A DNA stretch of 49,864 nt from NCBI GenBank assembly GCA_904373255.1, contig CAJFFD010000003.1, positions 1 through 49,864 on the forward strand. Reading direction: 5' to 3'. Below, in pieces: positions 19,216-28,820 of this stretch. The notes beneath the pieces were generated by a model, which was not told the DNA's origin, ran no database searches, and was given only the letters and a program-made list of their open reading frames with translations. Numbering within the stretch: position 1 is the first letter of the stretch; every line of letters starts with the position of its first letter. The translations under genes were made by a program, and so were the position numbers. Source of the stretch: an uncultured Clostridia bacterium. Lineage in GTDB: Bacteria; Bacillota; Clostridia; Christensenellales; Borkfalkiaceae.

Positions 19216-22200
19216 ATGCGGTACGAAAATTATCGGAATAAAATGCAGAAACTCGCCGGGTTTGCGGGCGTCGTGCGGCGTTTCCGCGTGCCAATCATTC
19301 TTGCGCTCGCGCTCGTTGCCGCCGTGTGCGCCGCTCTCCTCTCCGTGCGGGGCATCGTATACGAGGTGGCGCCCTGCCCCTCTTCGGTGGAGTACGGAAG
19401 CCCGCTCGGCTACGAGGCGGCCGCCGTGCTTGCGGATGTGCGGTACGAATATGCGCCCGGGTCGGGCGGGGAATGGACTTGCGAGGTTCCCGTGCGCGTG
19501 GGCGAGTACCGCGTTCGCGCGGTTGCGGAAAACGCTTTCGGCGGCAGGCGCTGCGGCAGTACGCGTACATTTTCCATCGTACCCAGGGAAACGGACGTAT
19601 ACGTTTCGCAGGAGAAGGCGGAATACGGTTCGCTTCCCGCGGTGACAGCCGACCTCGCCTACGGGGATACCGTTTTCTGCACCCGCTTTGAATATGCGGA
19701 TATTGCCGCGGCGGAAACGGAGGTGACAGCCGTCGAATCGGCGGTCGTCGCCCTGGACAGGGAGGGGAACGACGTTTCATTCTGTTACATTTTCCGCCCC
19801 GTCGCGGTGCCGGTCGGTTTTACGCCGCGCGAAATCAGCGTGCGCGTGCAGGACGCGGAGAGCGTTTACGACGGCACGCCCCTGCGCTTCGACGGATATG
19901 AACTGGATCCGTCCACGCCGCTTGCGGAAGGCGATATTCTCATCGCGCAGTTCGACGACGAGCGGACAGAGGCGGGGGAAGGGGAGAATATTCCCGAAAT
20001 ACGGGTCAAAAACACCGCCACCGGCAAAGACGTAACGGCGCGGTACAAAATCGGGATTGTCCCCGGCAAGCTGACGGTGCAGAAGCGACCGCTGTATGTG
20101 ACGACCGGCAGTGCGTCGAAAATTTACGACGGCACCGCCCTTGCCGACGGCAGGTATTCGCTCGCCGCGGCGGACGGGGAGTCGGGGCTGCTGGAAGGGC
20201 ACAGGGAAGTTCTGCTTTCCGGCACGCAGTTGACGGATGCGGGCAGTGCGGATAATATCCTGCAATTCCGCATCGAAAACGGAGACGGGGCGGATGTCAG
20301 CGCCAACTATTCGCTGTTTTTCGACGCAGGGACGCTATCGGTCGGAAAGCGGCAGGTGTTCTATTCCACGGGCAGCGGCGCATGGGAATACGACGGTACC
20401 GCGCATTCCTGCACGGAGTATTCCGTTGCGGATGGCGGCGAAAACACGGGCATCCTTCCGGGGCATACGCACGCGCTGGGAACGCCCGCGGAAATCACCG
20501 ATGCGGGAGAAGCGGAAAACGCGTCTGCGCTTTGCATAACGGATGCAGAAGGCAGAGACGTTACTTCCAATTACGAAACGGTCTGCCGCGCGGGAACGCT
20601 CTCCGTCGTTCCCCGCCCGGTCACGCTGCGCTCGGAGAACGGCGAATGGGTCTACGACGGCGAAGCGCATTCGCAGCCGCTGCTTTCGGTTGCGGAGGGC
20701 AGCCGTCCGCTCGTTGCGGGGCATTCGTTCCGCATCGGGCAGTGTACGGAAATAACGGATGCGGGCAGCGTACAGAATTTGCTCGGCGTGTTTATTTCAG
20801 CCGCAGACGGAAAGGATGTTACCGCCAATTACGATATAACCTGCGAATACGGCGTTCTCACCGTTCTTCCTCGCCCGGTCACGGTGCGGGCGGCGGACGC
20901 CGAAAAGGTGTACGACGGCACTGCGCTGCGGTCGGATGAGTTTGTCGTAACGTCAGAATACAACCCCGCGCTCGTCGCGGGGCATACCTGCACGGCGAAG
21001 ACGGAGGGCATCCGTACCGATGCGGGGGAAGAGGCGAACCGGGTCGTTTCCTTCTCCGTGCGCGATGCGGAAGGAAAGGACGTTACCGCCAATTACGGCG
21101 TAACGTTTGCGGAGGGCGTTCTCACCGTTCTTCCCCGCCCGGTCACGGTGCGGGCGGCGGACGCCGAAAAGGTGTACGACGGCACGGCGCTGCGGTCGGA
21201 TGGGTTTATTGTAACGTCAGAATACGACCCCGCGCTCGTCGCCGGGCATACCTGTGCGGCGGATACGGAGGGCGACCGCACGGACGCCGGAACGGCGGAA
21301 AACAGGATTTCCCGGGTCATCATATATGATGCGGACGGGCGTGATGTAACGGCAAACTATGCCGTAACGGAGGAAACGGGCGTCCTTAAAGTGCTTCCCC
21401 GCCCCGTCGTATTCCGGACGGCGGACAATGCGTGGATGTACGACGGCACGGAACACAGCGAATCGGGATTCGTCCTTGCGCCTTCGAGCGGATACAAGCT
21501 CGTTGCGGGGCATAAAGCCGTGGCGGAAAAGTATGCGGTCGTCGACGCGGGGGAATACGAAAACAGGCTGACGGTGAGGATCGTATCGCAGGATGAGGAA
21601 GAGGTCACGTTCAACTACGATATATCGTATGAATACGGCACGCTTTCCGTTCATCCGCGCCCGATCACGGTAACGGCTGCCGATGCGGAAAAAATGTACG
21701 ACGGGCTTCCGCTCGAATCGACGGATGTTATAATCACTTCCGATTGCGACCCCGCCCTGGTCGAAGGGCATTACTACGATTTCTACAATGCGGGTACGCG
21801 GACGGATGCGGGGCAGAGCGTTTGCACGGTGGAGTATTTCTGCGTGTACGAAGGGGATTTCGCCGGGGGCGTCAGGGATGTGACCGATAATTACAAAATC
21901 ACGTTCGGAGACGGAACGCTTTCGGTCACCCGCCGCCCGATCACCGTTAAGGCAGCCGATCAGGGGAAGGTGTATGACGGGCTTCCCCTGGAGTCGGATG
22001 CAGCCGTTTGGGTGGATTCGGATCTGATTTCCTGGCATTCCTACGATGTGGAAACGCAGGGCAGCATCACCGACGCCGGTACCGCGCCGTGCAGCGTGCG
22101 TTCGGTCACCGTTTGGGAATACGGGCGCGACGTAACGTTCAACTACGAGATAACCTGCCTCGGCGGCACTCTTATCGTTACGCCTCTGCCGATCGGGCTG

Positions 22201-24720
22201 CAGGCGGGAAGCGCGTCGAAAAAATTCGACGGCACCCCGCTCACCTGCGAAACCTTCCTTTGGATTCCGCTGTACGAAGACCGGCTTCCCGTGGAGGGGC
22301 AAACGGCGCGCGTTTTGACGCAAGGGGAACAGACGGAAATCGGGGAAAGCTCCAATAAGGTGGTTTCCTATGCGCTGTACGAGGGCATGCGCGACGTTAC
22401 CGGAAATTATGCCGTTACCTGCTTCGACGGGTGTCTGCGCGTGCTGATCCCCGATTATACGATGAAGATCAGTACGGGCAGCGGGAGCAAAGTTTACGAC
22501 GGCACGCCGCTCACCGTCCCCGAATGCGAAATAACCGAAAGCGATCTGCCGGATACCTTTTCGGTAACGGCGGAAGCAAAGGGGTCAGCCTGGGCGGCGG
22601 GGAAAGTGCGCAATACCGTGCGCCTGGAGATCATTGCGCCCGACGGCACCGATGTTTCCGATTTTATATACGTCGAATACGATTACGGGATTCTGGAAAT
22701 TCTGCCGCGCCCGATCATCGTGCAGACAGCGAGCAATTCCTGGGAATACGACGGGGAAACGCATTGGGATACGGGCGCTGAAACGACTGCGGCGAGCCTG
22801 CCTCTGGCGGAAGGAGATTCGTTTCAATGTACCGGGCCGGTCTTCATCAGCCGCGTCGGCATCGAGGAAAACAGCCTGGAGATGGAAATTGTGCGGCAGG
22901 TTTCCGAAGGCGTGAGCGTTACCGTGACCGACTGTTACATTATCACCTGGATTTACGGCGTTCTGGAGATCACCCCTTCCGACCTGTATGGCGATATAGG
23001 GATCGGTCTTCCCGACATAGCTCCCGGGGGCGGCGATGGAGGAGGAGACGGCAGCGGCAGCGGCGGTTCTTTCGGAAAAGTCTATTCGGAAAGCGGCGGA
23101 ATGGTTTATCTGCGCGAAGCCAATTACGGGGAATATATGGGCGCATATTGGCGCAGCACGATTCCGTATAAGCAGCTGCTCGACGATACTTATTCGATGA
23201 ATTACCTGGCTTCCTTCGCCCTGCAGAACGGCGGAAAGCAAGGCAGTCTTATCCGCATTCAGATGGAAACGGGCAAGTATGTGCTTCCGTATTATATGGT
23301 GCCCGGCGCGGGGAATTATCAGGTACAGACGAGCGACGTGCTGTATTCGGGAAATACTTCCGAACCGTACGAACTGTACAATTATTTTTACGATTATGCA
23401 GCGGAAGGGGGATTCGGCGAACTGCCCGCGCAGTATGCGGCTGCAGAGGCGGCATACCGCAATTTCGTGCGGAACGAATATCTCGCCGTACCCGAAACGA
23501 CGCAATCGTATCTGAAGTATGTCATCCGTCGGCAGCGATTCGATGCGTCCGATCCGTCCGTCATTTCCAAGGTGGCGAATTATGTGCAGGGCGCGGCGCA
23601 GTATAACTGGAAGTACGACAGGCTTCTGGACGTGCAGTCGGATATAGTCGTCGCGTTTCTGCGCGATTTCAAGGAAGGGATTTGCCAGCACTATGCGAGC
23701 GCGGCAACGCTCCTTTTCCGTATGCTCGGTTTCCCCGCCCGCTATACGGTCGGCTACGCGGTCAAGGCGGAGGCGGGCGAATGGACGGATATTTCCGAAT
23801 TGGACGCACATGCGTGGGTCGAAGTATATATCGACGGATTCGGTTGGGTATATGTGGAGGTTACGGGCGCCGGTCACGCTTTCGGCGATCCGGTCGGGGG
23901 CAATGAGCCGCTTCGCCTGGAAATCAAACCGGCCGACGAGGTCAAACAGTACGACGGCACGCCCCTTACCGCCCGATACGTCGAGGGCGCCGATCCCCGT
24001 TCCGCACTTCTGCTGCGCGAACTTCTGCTTGTGGGATATTCGTATAAAGCCGTATTCGGCGGAAGCATTACGCCGGTCGGGTGGAGCATGAGTTCCATCG
24101 AATCGTTCACGCTGTTCGATGCAGGGGGGACGGATGTTACCGACCGGTACGATTTTGAGTTTACGAGAGGGGAGCTGGCTGTCGTGGAAGAAACGGTCAT
24201 AACGGTGCGCCCGTATGCACTGCAAAAACAGTACGACGGCGAGCCGTTCCTGTACGGCGCATACGACTATACCGCCGCGGGAGTACCCGGCGGGCATGCG
24301 CTGCATCTGAGCCTGGAGGGGATCGGGCTGACGGATGCGGGCGTTTTGCGGCAGGAGGATCTGCAGGGCGTTGCCGTTTCCGTGACCGATGAATACGGCC
24401 GCGATGTTACCGATCGGTTCTATATCCATTTCGATCTGGAAAACGCCCTCATGGTCAGCCGCAGGGCGATAACGGTGGCCAGTATTTCCGAAACCAAGGC
24501 GTACGACGGCACGCCTCTCACGAACAGAACGTTCTGGATTGCAGGCGGCTCTCTTGCGCCGGGCGACGTGCTTTTTGCCGAAGTGATCGGCTCGCAGACG
24601 GAAATCGGTTCCTCGGAAAATTCGATTTCGTCGGTGCGCATAACCGATGCGGCGGGGGCGGAAGTAACGGATAATTACAGGGTCAGCCTTTCGGAAGGCA
24701 TGCTGACGGTTCTCGGATGA
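19216..24720 (+). CDS. Large MBG-domain repeat protein with transglutaminase-like domain (operon gene G)
   Basis: About 12 YDG-type repeats before and 3 after a transglutaminase core GICQHYASAATLLFRMLGFPARYTVGYAV…DAHAWVEVYIDGFGWVYVEVTG; N-terminal TM. Confidence 0.9.
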   Translation: MRYENYRNKMQKLAGFAGVVRRFRVPIILALALVAAVCAALLSVRGIVYEVAPCPSSVEYGSPLGYEAAAVLADVRYEYAPGSGGEWTCEVPVRVGEYRVRAVAENAFGGRRCGSTRTFSIVPRETDVYVSQEKAEYGSLPAVTADLAYGDTVFCTRFEYADIAAAETEVTAVESAVVALDREGNDVSFCYIFRPVAVPVGFTPREISVRVQDAESVYDGTPLRFDGYELDPSTPLAEGDILIAQFDDERTEAGEGENIPEIRVKNTATGKDVTARYKIGIVPGKLTVQKRPLYVTTGSASKIYDGTALADGRYSLAAADGESGLLEGHREVLLSGTQLTDAGSADNILQFRIENGDGADVSANYSLFFDAGTLSVGKRQVFYSTGSGAWEYDGTAHSCTEYSVADGGENTGILPGHTHALGTPAEITDAGEAENASALCITDAEGRDVTSNYETVCRAGTLSVVPRPVTLRSENGEWVYDGEAHSQPLLSVAEGSRPLVAGHSFRIGQCTEITDAGSVQNLLGVFISAADGKDVTANYDITCEYGVLTVLPRPVTVRAADAEKVYDGTALRSDEFVVTSEYNPALVAGHTCTAKTEGIRTDAGEEANRVVSFSVRDAEGKDVTANYGVTFAEGVLTVLPRPVTVRAADAEKVYDGTALRSDGFIVTSEYDPALVAGHTCAADTEGDRTDAGTAENRISRVIIYDADGRDVTANYAVTEETGVLKVLPRPVVFRTADNAWMYDGTEHSESGFVLAPSSGYKLVAGHKAVAEKYAVVDAGEYENRLTVRIVSQDEEEVTFNYDISYEYGTLSVHPRPITVTAADAEKMYDGLPLESTDVIITSDCDPALVEGHYYDFYNAGTRTDAGQSVCTVEYFCVYEGDFAGGVRDVTDNYKITFGDGTLSVTRRPITVKAADQGKVYDGLPLESDAAVWVDSDLISWHSYDVETQGSITDAGTAPCSVRSVTVWEYGRDVTFNYEITCLGGTLIVTPLPIGLQAGSASKKFDGTPLTCETFLWIPLYEDRLPVEGQTARVLTQGEQTEIGESSNKVVSYALYEGMRDVTGNYAVTCFDGCLRVLIPDYTMKISTGSGSKVYDGTPLTVPECEITESDLPDTFSVTAEAKGSAWAAGKVRNTVRLEIIAPDGTDVSDFIYVEYDYGILEILPRPIIVQTASNSWEYDGETHWDTGAETTAASLPLAEGDSFQCTGPVFISRVGIEENSLEMEIVRQVSEGVSVTVTDCYIITWIYGVLEITPSDLYGDIGIGLPDIAPGGGDGGGDGSGSGGSFGKVYSESGGMVYLREANYGEYMGAYWRSTIPYKQLLDDTYSMNYLASFALQNGGKQGSLIRIQMETGKYVLPYYMVPGAGNYQVQTSDVLYSGNTSEPYELYNYFYDYAAEGGFGELPAQYAAAEAAYRNFVRNEYLAVPETTQSYLKYVIRRQRFDASDPSVISKVANYVQGAAQYNWKYDRLLDVQSDIVVAFLRDFKEGICQHYASAATLLFRMLGFPARYTVGYAVKAEAGEWTDISELDAHAWVEVYIDGFGWVYVEVTGAGHAFGDPVGGNEPLRLEIKPADEVKQYDGTPLTARYVEGADPRSALLLRELLLVGYSYKAVFGGSITPVGWSMSSIESFTLFDAGGTDVTDRYDFEFTRGELAVVEETVITVRPYALQKQYDGEPFLYGAYDYTAAGVPGGHALHLSLEGIGLTDAGVLRQEDLQGVAVSVTDEYGRDVTDRFYIHFDLENALMVSRRAITVASISETKAYDGTPLTNRTFWIAGGSLAPGDVLFAEVIGSQTEIGSSENSISSVRITDAAGAEVTDNYRVSLSEGMLTVLG
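20851..21270 (+). repeat. Near-identical tandem MBG repeat units, 264-nt period
   Basis: GGCGTTCTCACCGTTCTTCC(T/C)CGCCCGGTCACGGTGCGGGCGGCGGACGCCGAAAAGGTGTACGACGGCAC starts at 20851 and 21115. Confidence 0.9.
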
Positions 24721-24775
24721 CGGAATGAATGCGCAGCCGCGGCGAAAAAGAAACATAAGCGCAACGCTTCGGAGC

Positions 24776-24805
24776 AGAGCAGGGCAGTTTTTGCCCTGCT
24801 CTTTT
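24776..24805 (+). terminator. Rho-independent terminator closing the operon
   Basis: AGAGCAGGGCA-gtttt-TGCCCTGCTCT then TTT. Confidence 0.8.
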
Positions 24806-24884
24806 GGATAAATCTGCTTTTGCGCGCTCTCTTCCGCAGGTATTTTTACACCAAATAATCACAAAAAAAATCAAAAAAAAGGTA

Positions 24885-24913
24885 TTGACAAGGTTATATC
24901 TGTGTGATATAAT
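24885..24913 (+). promoter_or_regulatory. Perfect-consensus sigma-A promoter upstream of lacI-type regulator
   Basis: TTGACA-N17-TATAAT. Confidence 0.9.
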
Positions 24914-24921
24914 AAACGCGT

Positions 24922-24957
24922 AAATACCTAGGTACACGAAAATAAATACCTAGGTAC
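24922..24957. promoter_or_regulatory. Double palindromic operator
   Basis: AAATACCTAGGTAC at 24922-24935 and 24944-24957; each contains palindrome TACCTAGGTA, spaced 22 bp centre to centre, just downstream of the -10. Confidence 0.8.
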
Positions 24958-25023
24958 TTGACGACAGAGCGGAGAAAAGATATTGAAACAGAGGTTTTGT
25001 TTTCGATACGGGGAGAAAATCAT

Positions 25024-26028
25024 ATGTTGAGCAGAAAAGAGATCGCCCTGCGCGCAGGGGTGTCCAAAACGACAGTGACGCGCGTTCTCGCGGGGGATGA
25101 AACGGTTCTGCCCGAAAACCGCAAAAAAATAATGCAGATCGTGGAGGACAGCGGATATACGCGCAACGTGCTGGCGGCAAACCTGGCAAAAAACAAGCGC
25201 AGTACGGCTGTCGCCATGCTCGTACCCGACATGACAAATTATTATTACATGCAGATGTTCAACGAAATGGTGTCATGTGCGCGTAAGTACGGGTATACGA
25301 TCATGATATACAGTATCAGCACGGATACACTCGACGAAGTCGTCAATGAGGTCGTGGGCAACCGCGTTTGCGGCATTGTGAACCTCGGGCTTGATTCGAT
25401 TTCGGAAGACAGCCTGAAAAAAGTGCGCGCGGCGGGGATCAGGATGATTTATCCCGGCTGGCCGGAGGACGAATTCTATCAGTTCCATACCGATTACGGC
25501 AAGGGGATGGCGGAAGCTATGGCTGCGCTGAAAGAGGGAGGGGCGGAAAAAGTCTGCTTCCTTTTCGGCACGAAACAGCGCCTGTTGCAGGACGGAAGGC
25601 TGAAAGCGTTTTTAAAATACGGAAAGGAATTCGGGTTCTTTGTTTCGGAGGAGGATATTTTCTTCGGGGAATATACCGATCGGTCTGCGTTGGACGAAGG
25701 GTACCGTTCGGCAAAGGAGCTGTTCAAAGACGGAATTCGGTACGACGCGATGTTTTGCCTGAACGACATGATGGCATACGGCGCCATCTGCGGCATCCGC
25801 GATTGCGGCTTCAAAGTTCCGCAGGATGTGTCTGTCATCGGGTTCGACAATACGCTGCTTGACCGATACATGACGCCGACCCTTTCGACCATCGGTTCGT
25901 CGCTGCGCGACGAGGCGGAAGGGTATATCCAATACATTGCCGGTGTTTCCGACCGTTCGCGCATGGAAACGCAGGCTGTATTCTATCCGCGCGGCAGCAT
26001 CCGCAAAAAGAAAGGAAATAAACAGTAA
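25024..26028 (+). CDS. LacI-family transcriptional regulator
   Basis: HTH MLSRKEIALRAGVSKTTVTRVLAGDETVLPENRKKIMQIVEDSGYTRNVLAANLAKNKRSTAVAMLVPD; periplasmic-binding-like core. Confidence 0.95.
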   Translation: MLSRKEIALRAGVSKTTVTRVLAGDETVLPENRKKIMQIVEDSGYTRNVLAANLAKNKRSTAVAMLVPDMTNYYYMQMFNEMVSCARKYGYTIMIYSISTDTLDEVVNEVVGNRVCGIVNLGLDSISEDSLKKVRAAGIRMIYPGWPEDEFYQFHTDYGKGMAEAMAALKEGGAEKVCFLFGTKQRLLQDGRLKAFLKYGKEFGFFVSEEDIFFGEYTDRSALDEGYRSAKELFKDGIRYDAMFCLNDMMAYGAICGIRDCGFKVPQDVSVIGFDNTLLDRYMTPTLSTIGSSLRDEAEGYIQYIAGVSDRSRMETQAVFYPRGSIRKKKGNKQ

Positions 26029-26067
26029 ACGGAAACGCAGCGGTTGTTTCAACACGGTACAATCGTT

Positions 26068-26094
26068 CAAAACCGGATCCGGTTTTGTTTTTTT
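26068..26094 (+). terminator. Rho-independent terminator after lacI
   Basis: CAAAACCGGATCCGGTTTTG followed by TTTTTTT. Confidence 0.85.
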
Positions 26095-26153
26095 GATTTT
26101 CAAAAAAACAAAATCCATTTAACAGAGAACAATATATTGATTGCGGAGGTAAT

Positions 26154-27359
26154 ATGAAGAGAAAATTGTGTGCATTGGCGGCATTTTTTGCTGCATTGCT
26201 TCTTATGATCCCGTTTGCTGCCGTTTCGGCTGAAACCGGCGAAGGGATTCAGCTGTTTACAGACAGCGACAGAACGCAGGCTGCAGGTGATTCTGTTACC
26301 GTCCGCATCGGCGAGGCTCGCACAGACCTGTATTATCTCGTAAACGGTTCTGCGGATGTCGCCGTCAGCGCCGTTGCGGAAGATGCGGAGGTCGTGCAGG
26401 TGATCTCCCTTTCGGGAAGGATAGGTTTTGTTGCCACAGCCGGTCAGAACCGTCCGGGTACGACGGAGGTTACGATCTCTGCAGAAAACGATTTGTCCGT
26501 TACGATTTCGGTAACGACCGACTATGCTCTCCCCGGCACCGTGGAATTGCAGACAGACGGGGAAAAACCCGGCGCGATCAACCGCACGGAGATCGGAGAT
26601 TCTCTCACTGTGGAATACGGCGTTCCGTTCCCCGTCTATGTGACGGGGTTGGACAGCCGCGGCAATTCCGGTACCGTAGACCCTGAAACCGAATACGTTT
26701 GGAGTTTTGAGGAAAATACCTGCGGCGCTGCATTCGTTCCCGCCGAAGAAACGGCGGAGGAATCGGATGTCAGCGGTTCGATTACCGCAACGGGCGCGGG
26801 TACCGCTTCGGTTACCGTCACTATGTATCAGGGCGGCGCCCCCGTGGGCGAACCGAAGGAGTTCGCGCTTACGGCGGCATATCAGCAGATGGCTGCGGAC
26901 GTGGATATAAAGGCAAACGATATTTCGATCACCGGCATGCGGTATACCGTCGGCAGCGATAAGGTAACGCTCGTCTATCAGGAAAACGGTGAAAATCTGT
27001 CGGAAGAAGCCGCGCTCTCCGAGGTGCAGATCGATTATACGGTCTCCAACAAAGAATACCTTGACCCGTCGGATGCGGTCTGGTCGTCTACCGACGCTTC
27101 CGTCGTCAAAGTGGAAAACGGAAAGGTCGTATTCGGGGCAGATATTGCGGGGAGCAAGCAGGTCACGATAACCGTAACCAATAAAGACAAAACGGTGATG
27201 GATTCCTTCCTCGTGGTCGTCAGTGCGTCTTCGGCTTCCGCCGATGAGCCGGAGGGCGGGTGCTCTTCTTCGGCGGCTGTTTCGGCAGGAGGGGCGGCTG
27301 CGGCGGCTGCCGTGCTGTGCGCCGCGGCGTTGCTGCTGCGCAGGGCAAAGCGCGGATGA
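26154..27359 (+). CDS. Secreted Ig-like (Big_2-type) protein with C-terminal Cys-TM-basic tail
   Basis: Signal peptide; …WSSTDASVVKVENGKVVFGADIAGSKQVTITVTNKD; tail GGCSSSAAVSAGGAAAAAAVLCAAALLLRRAKRG. Confidence 0.75.
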   Translation: MKRKLCALAAFFAALLLMIPFAAVSAETGEGIQLFTDSDRTQAAGDSVTVRIGEARTDLYYLVNGSADVAVSAVAEDAEVVQVISLSGRIGFVATAGQNRPGTTEVTISAENDLSVTISVTTDYALPGTVELQTDGEKPGAINRTEIGDSLTVEYGVPFPVYVTGLDSRGNSGTVDPETEYVWSFEENTCGAAFVPAEETAEESDVSGSITATGAGTASVTVTMYQGGAPVGEPKEFALTAAYQQMAADVDIKANDISITGMRYTVGSDKVTLVYQENGENLSEEAALSEVQIDYTVSNKEYLDPSDAVWSSTDASVVKVENGKVVFGADIAGSKQVTITVTNKDKTVMDSFLVVVSASSASADEPEGGCSSSAAVSAGGAAAAAAVLCAAALLLRRAKRG

Positions 27360-27440
27360 ACTTCCGGGCGGCTGCTGCGCGTTGTATTCTGTAAATATGT
27401 TAAAAACGCTTTCTGCGTTCAATTTTTGGAGGTAAAATCA

Positions 27441-28802
27441 ATGAAAAAATGGATAGCCACGCTTTGTGCCGCAGTGCTTCTTGCGACGAGCATATTCGGG
27501 TTGCAGGGCTGCGCGGTCAATATGGAACTGAAGGATCCCGACGATTACGTTCCCGGGGATGTCGACCCTGAAATCAACGCCACGCTCCGCGTCGCGATGC
27601 TCAACACGACCCAGGAGGAGGAATTGATGGACGACCTCGCTTCCGGGTTCAACGTCATCTATCCGAATGTGGACTTTGAATTTACGAAGCTGACCACTTA
27701 CGAATCCGGTATCGCGCAGACGATCGCCACCGGCACCAAGCTGGATGTTATCTGGGTTCCGGACGCGTACGTCACCAGCCTTGCCGATCAGGGGCTGCTG
27801 TACAACCTGCAGAATTATATGGAAAAGTCGGAAGCGGACGGGTTGTTCAACCCCGATGACTATCAGCCCGCGATGATGAAGCTTGGGCAGTATAAGCACG
27901 GTTCCGACCCCGATAACACGGCGCAGTACTTCCTGCCCCGCGATTACAGTAAAATCGTAACTTACATAAATACGAGCCTTGTAGAGCAGTATGCTCCCGA
28001 TTTCGACGTGCAGTATTATGTGGAGCATATGGACGAATGGACGTGGGACGTCATGCTGGATCTGTGCGAGCAGCTGCAAAACGGCATGGCGAACGAGCAG
28101 ACGAAGCCGCGTATCGTCGAGGCAATGTGGCGCTGGCTCATCCTTTTTTACGGGCTGGTGCAGGCAGAAGACGGCTCCTACCTCGATGCGGACGGGAACC
28201 CCGTGCTTGACGAAGGGTTCCAGAACGCGCTCAATCTCGTGCGCGATCTCATTGACGAAGGGTATACCACGTTCGATACGAACCTGACCGAACTGAACCG
28301 TTTCCACTCGGCGCAGGCGGTGATCGCGTTCCAGTCGCGCCCGTATATGGCTACGGCGGTCGTTTTGGGCGACGATCTTGAAATCCTTCCGTTCCCCGCG
28401 ATCGGCAGCGACCCGAAGGTCGGCACGGGTACCACGGGTTACGGGATCTGCACATCCTCCGAAAACCCTGACCTGGCATGGGAATTCATCCGCTACATGA
28501 TGAGCGAAAACGGGCAGACCGTTCTTTCCGAAACGGGCAAAGCCGTTCCGTCCATGATTTCTTTGCAGGAAGGCGAAAACCCCGGCTGGAAGCAGTTCTA
28601 TTCGCAGTACAACTATAACCACGATGCATTCGTATATGCGCCTGAACGCGACGTCGTGATGGACTATTACGATATGCTCTCGTCTGCCGAAGCAAAGACG
28701 CACGACGATGCGCTGCGCGCTCTCTTCGAGGCGTATTGGAGGCAGGACGGAACGACTTCTATGATCGATGCGCTCGACCGGTACAGGGAAGCCGTCCGCT
28801 GA
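27441..28802 (+). CDS. Sugar ABC transporter substrate-binding lipoprotein
   Basis: Lipobox LQGC; family-1 solute-binding pattern; followed by two permeases. Confidence 0.9.
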   Translation: MKKWIATLCAAVLLATSIFGLQGCAVNMELKDPDDYVPGDVDPEINATLRVAMLNTTQEEELMDDLASGFNVIYPNVDFEFTKLTTYESGIAQTIATGTKLDVIWVPDAYVTSLADQGLLYNLQNYMEKSEADGLFNPDDYQPAMMKLGQYKHGSDPDNTAQYFLPRDYSKIVTYINTSLVEQYAPDFDVQYYVEHMDEWTWDVMLDLCEQLQNGMANEQTKPRIVEAMWRWLILFYGLVQAEDGSYLDADGNPVLDEGFQNALNLVRDLIDEGYTTFDTNLTELNRFHSAQAVIAFQSRPYMATAVVLGDDLEILPFPAIGSDPKVGTGTTGYGICTSSENPDLAWEFIRYMMSENGQTVLSETGKAVPSMISLQEGENPGWKQFYSQYNYNHDAFVYAPERDVVMDYYDMLSSAEAKTHDDALRALFEAYWRQDGTTSMIDALDRYREAVR

Positions 28803-28820
28803 TGCCGGTACGGAGGTTTT

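Noticed and set aside
20100-22700. Repeats resembling a CRISPR or minisatellite
   Set aside because: Diverged ~80-90-codon protein-domain repeats (MBG), not nucleotide direct repeats with spacers
22585-24756. 723-aa minus-strand ORF
   Set aside because: Antisense to the MBG-transglutaminase gene; no recognisable domain
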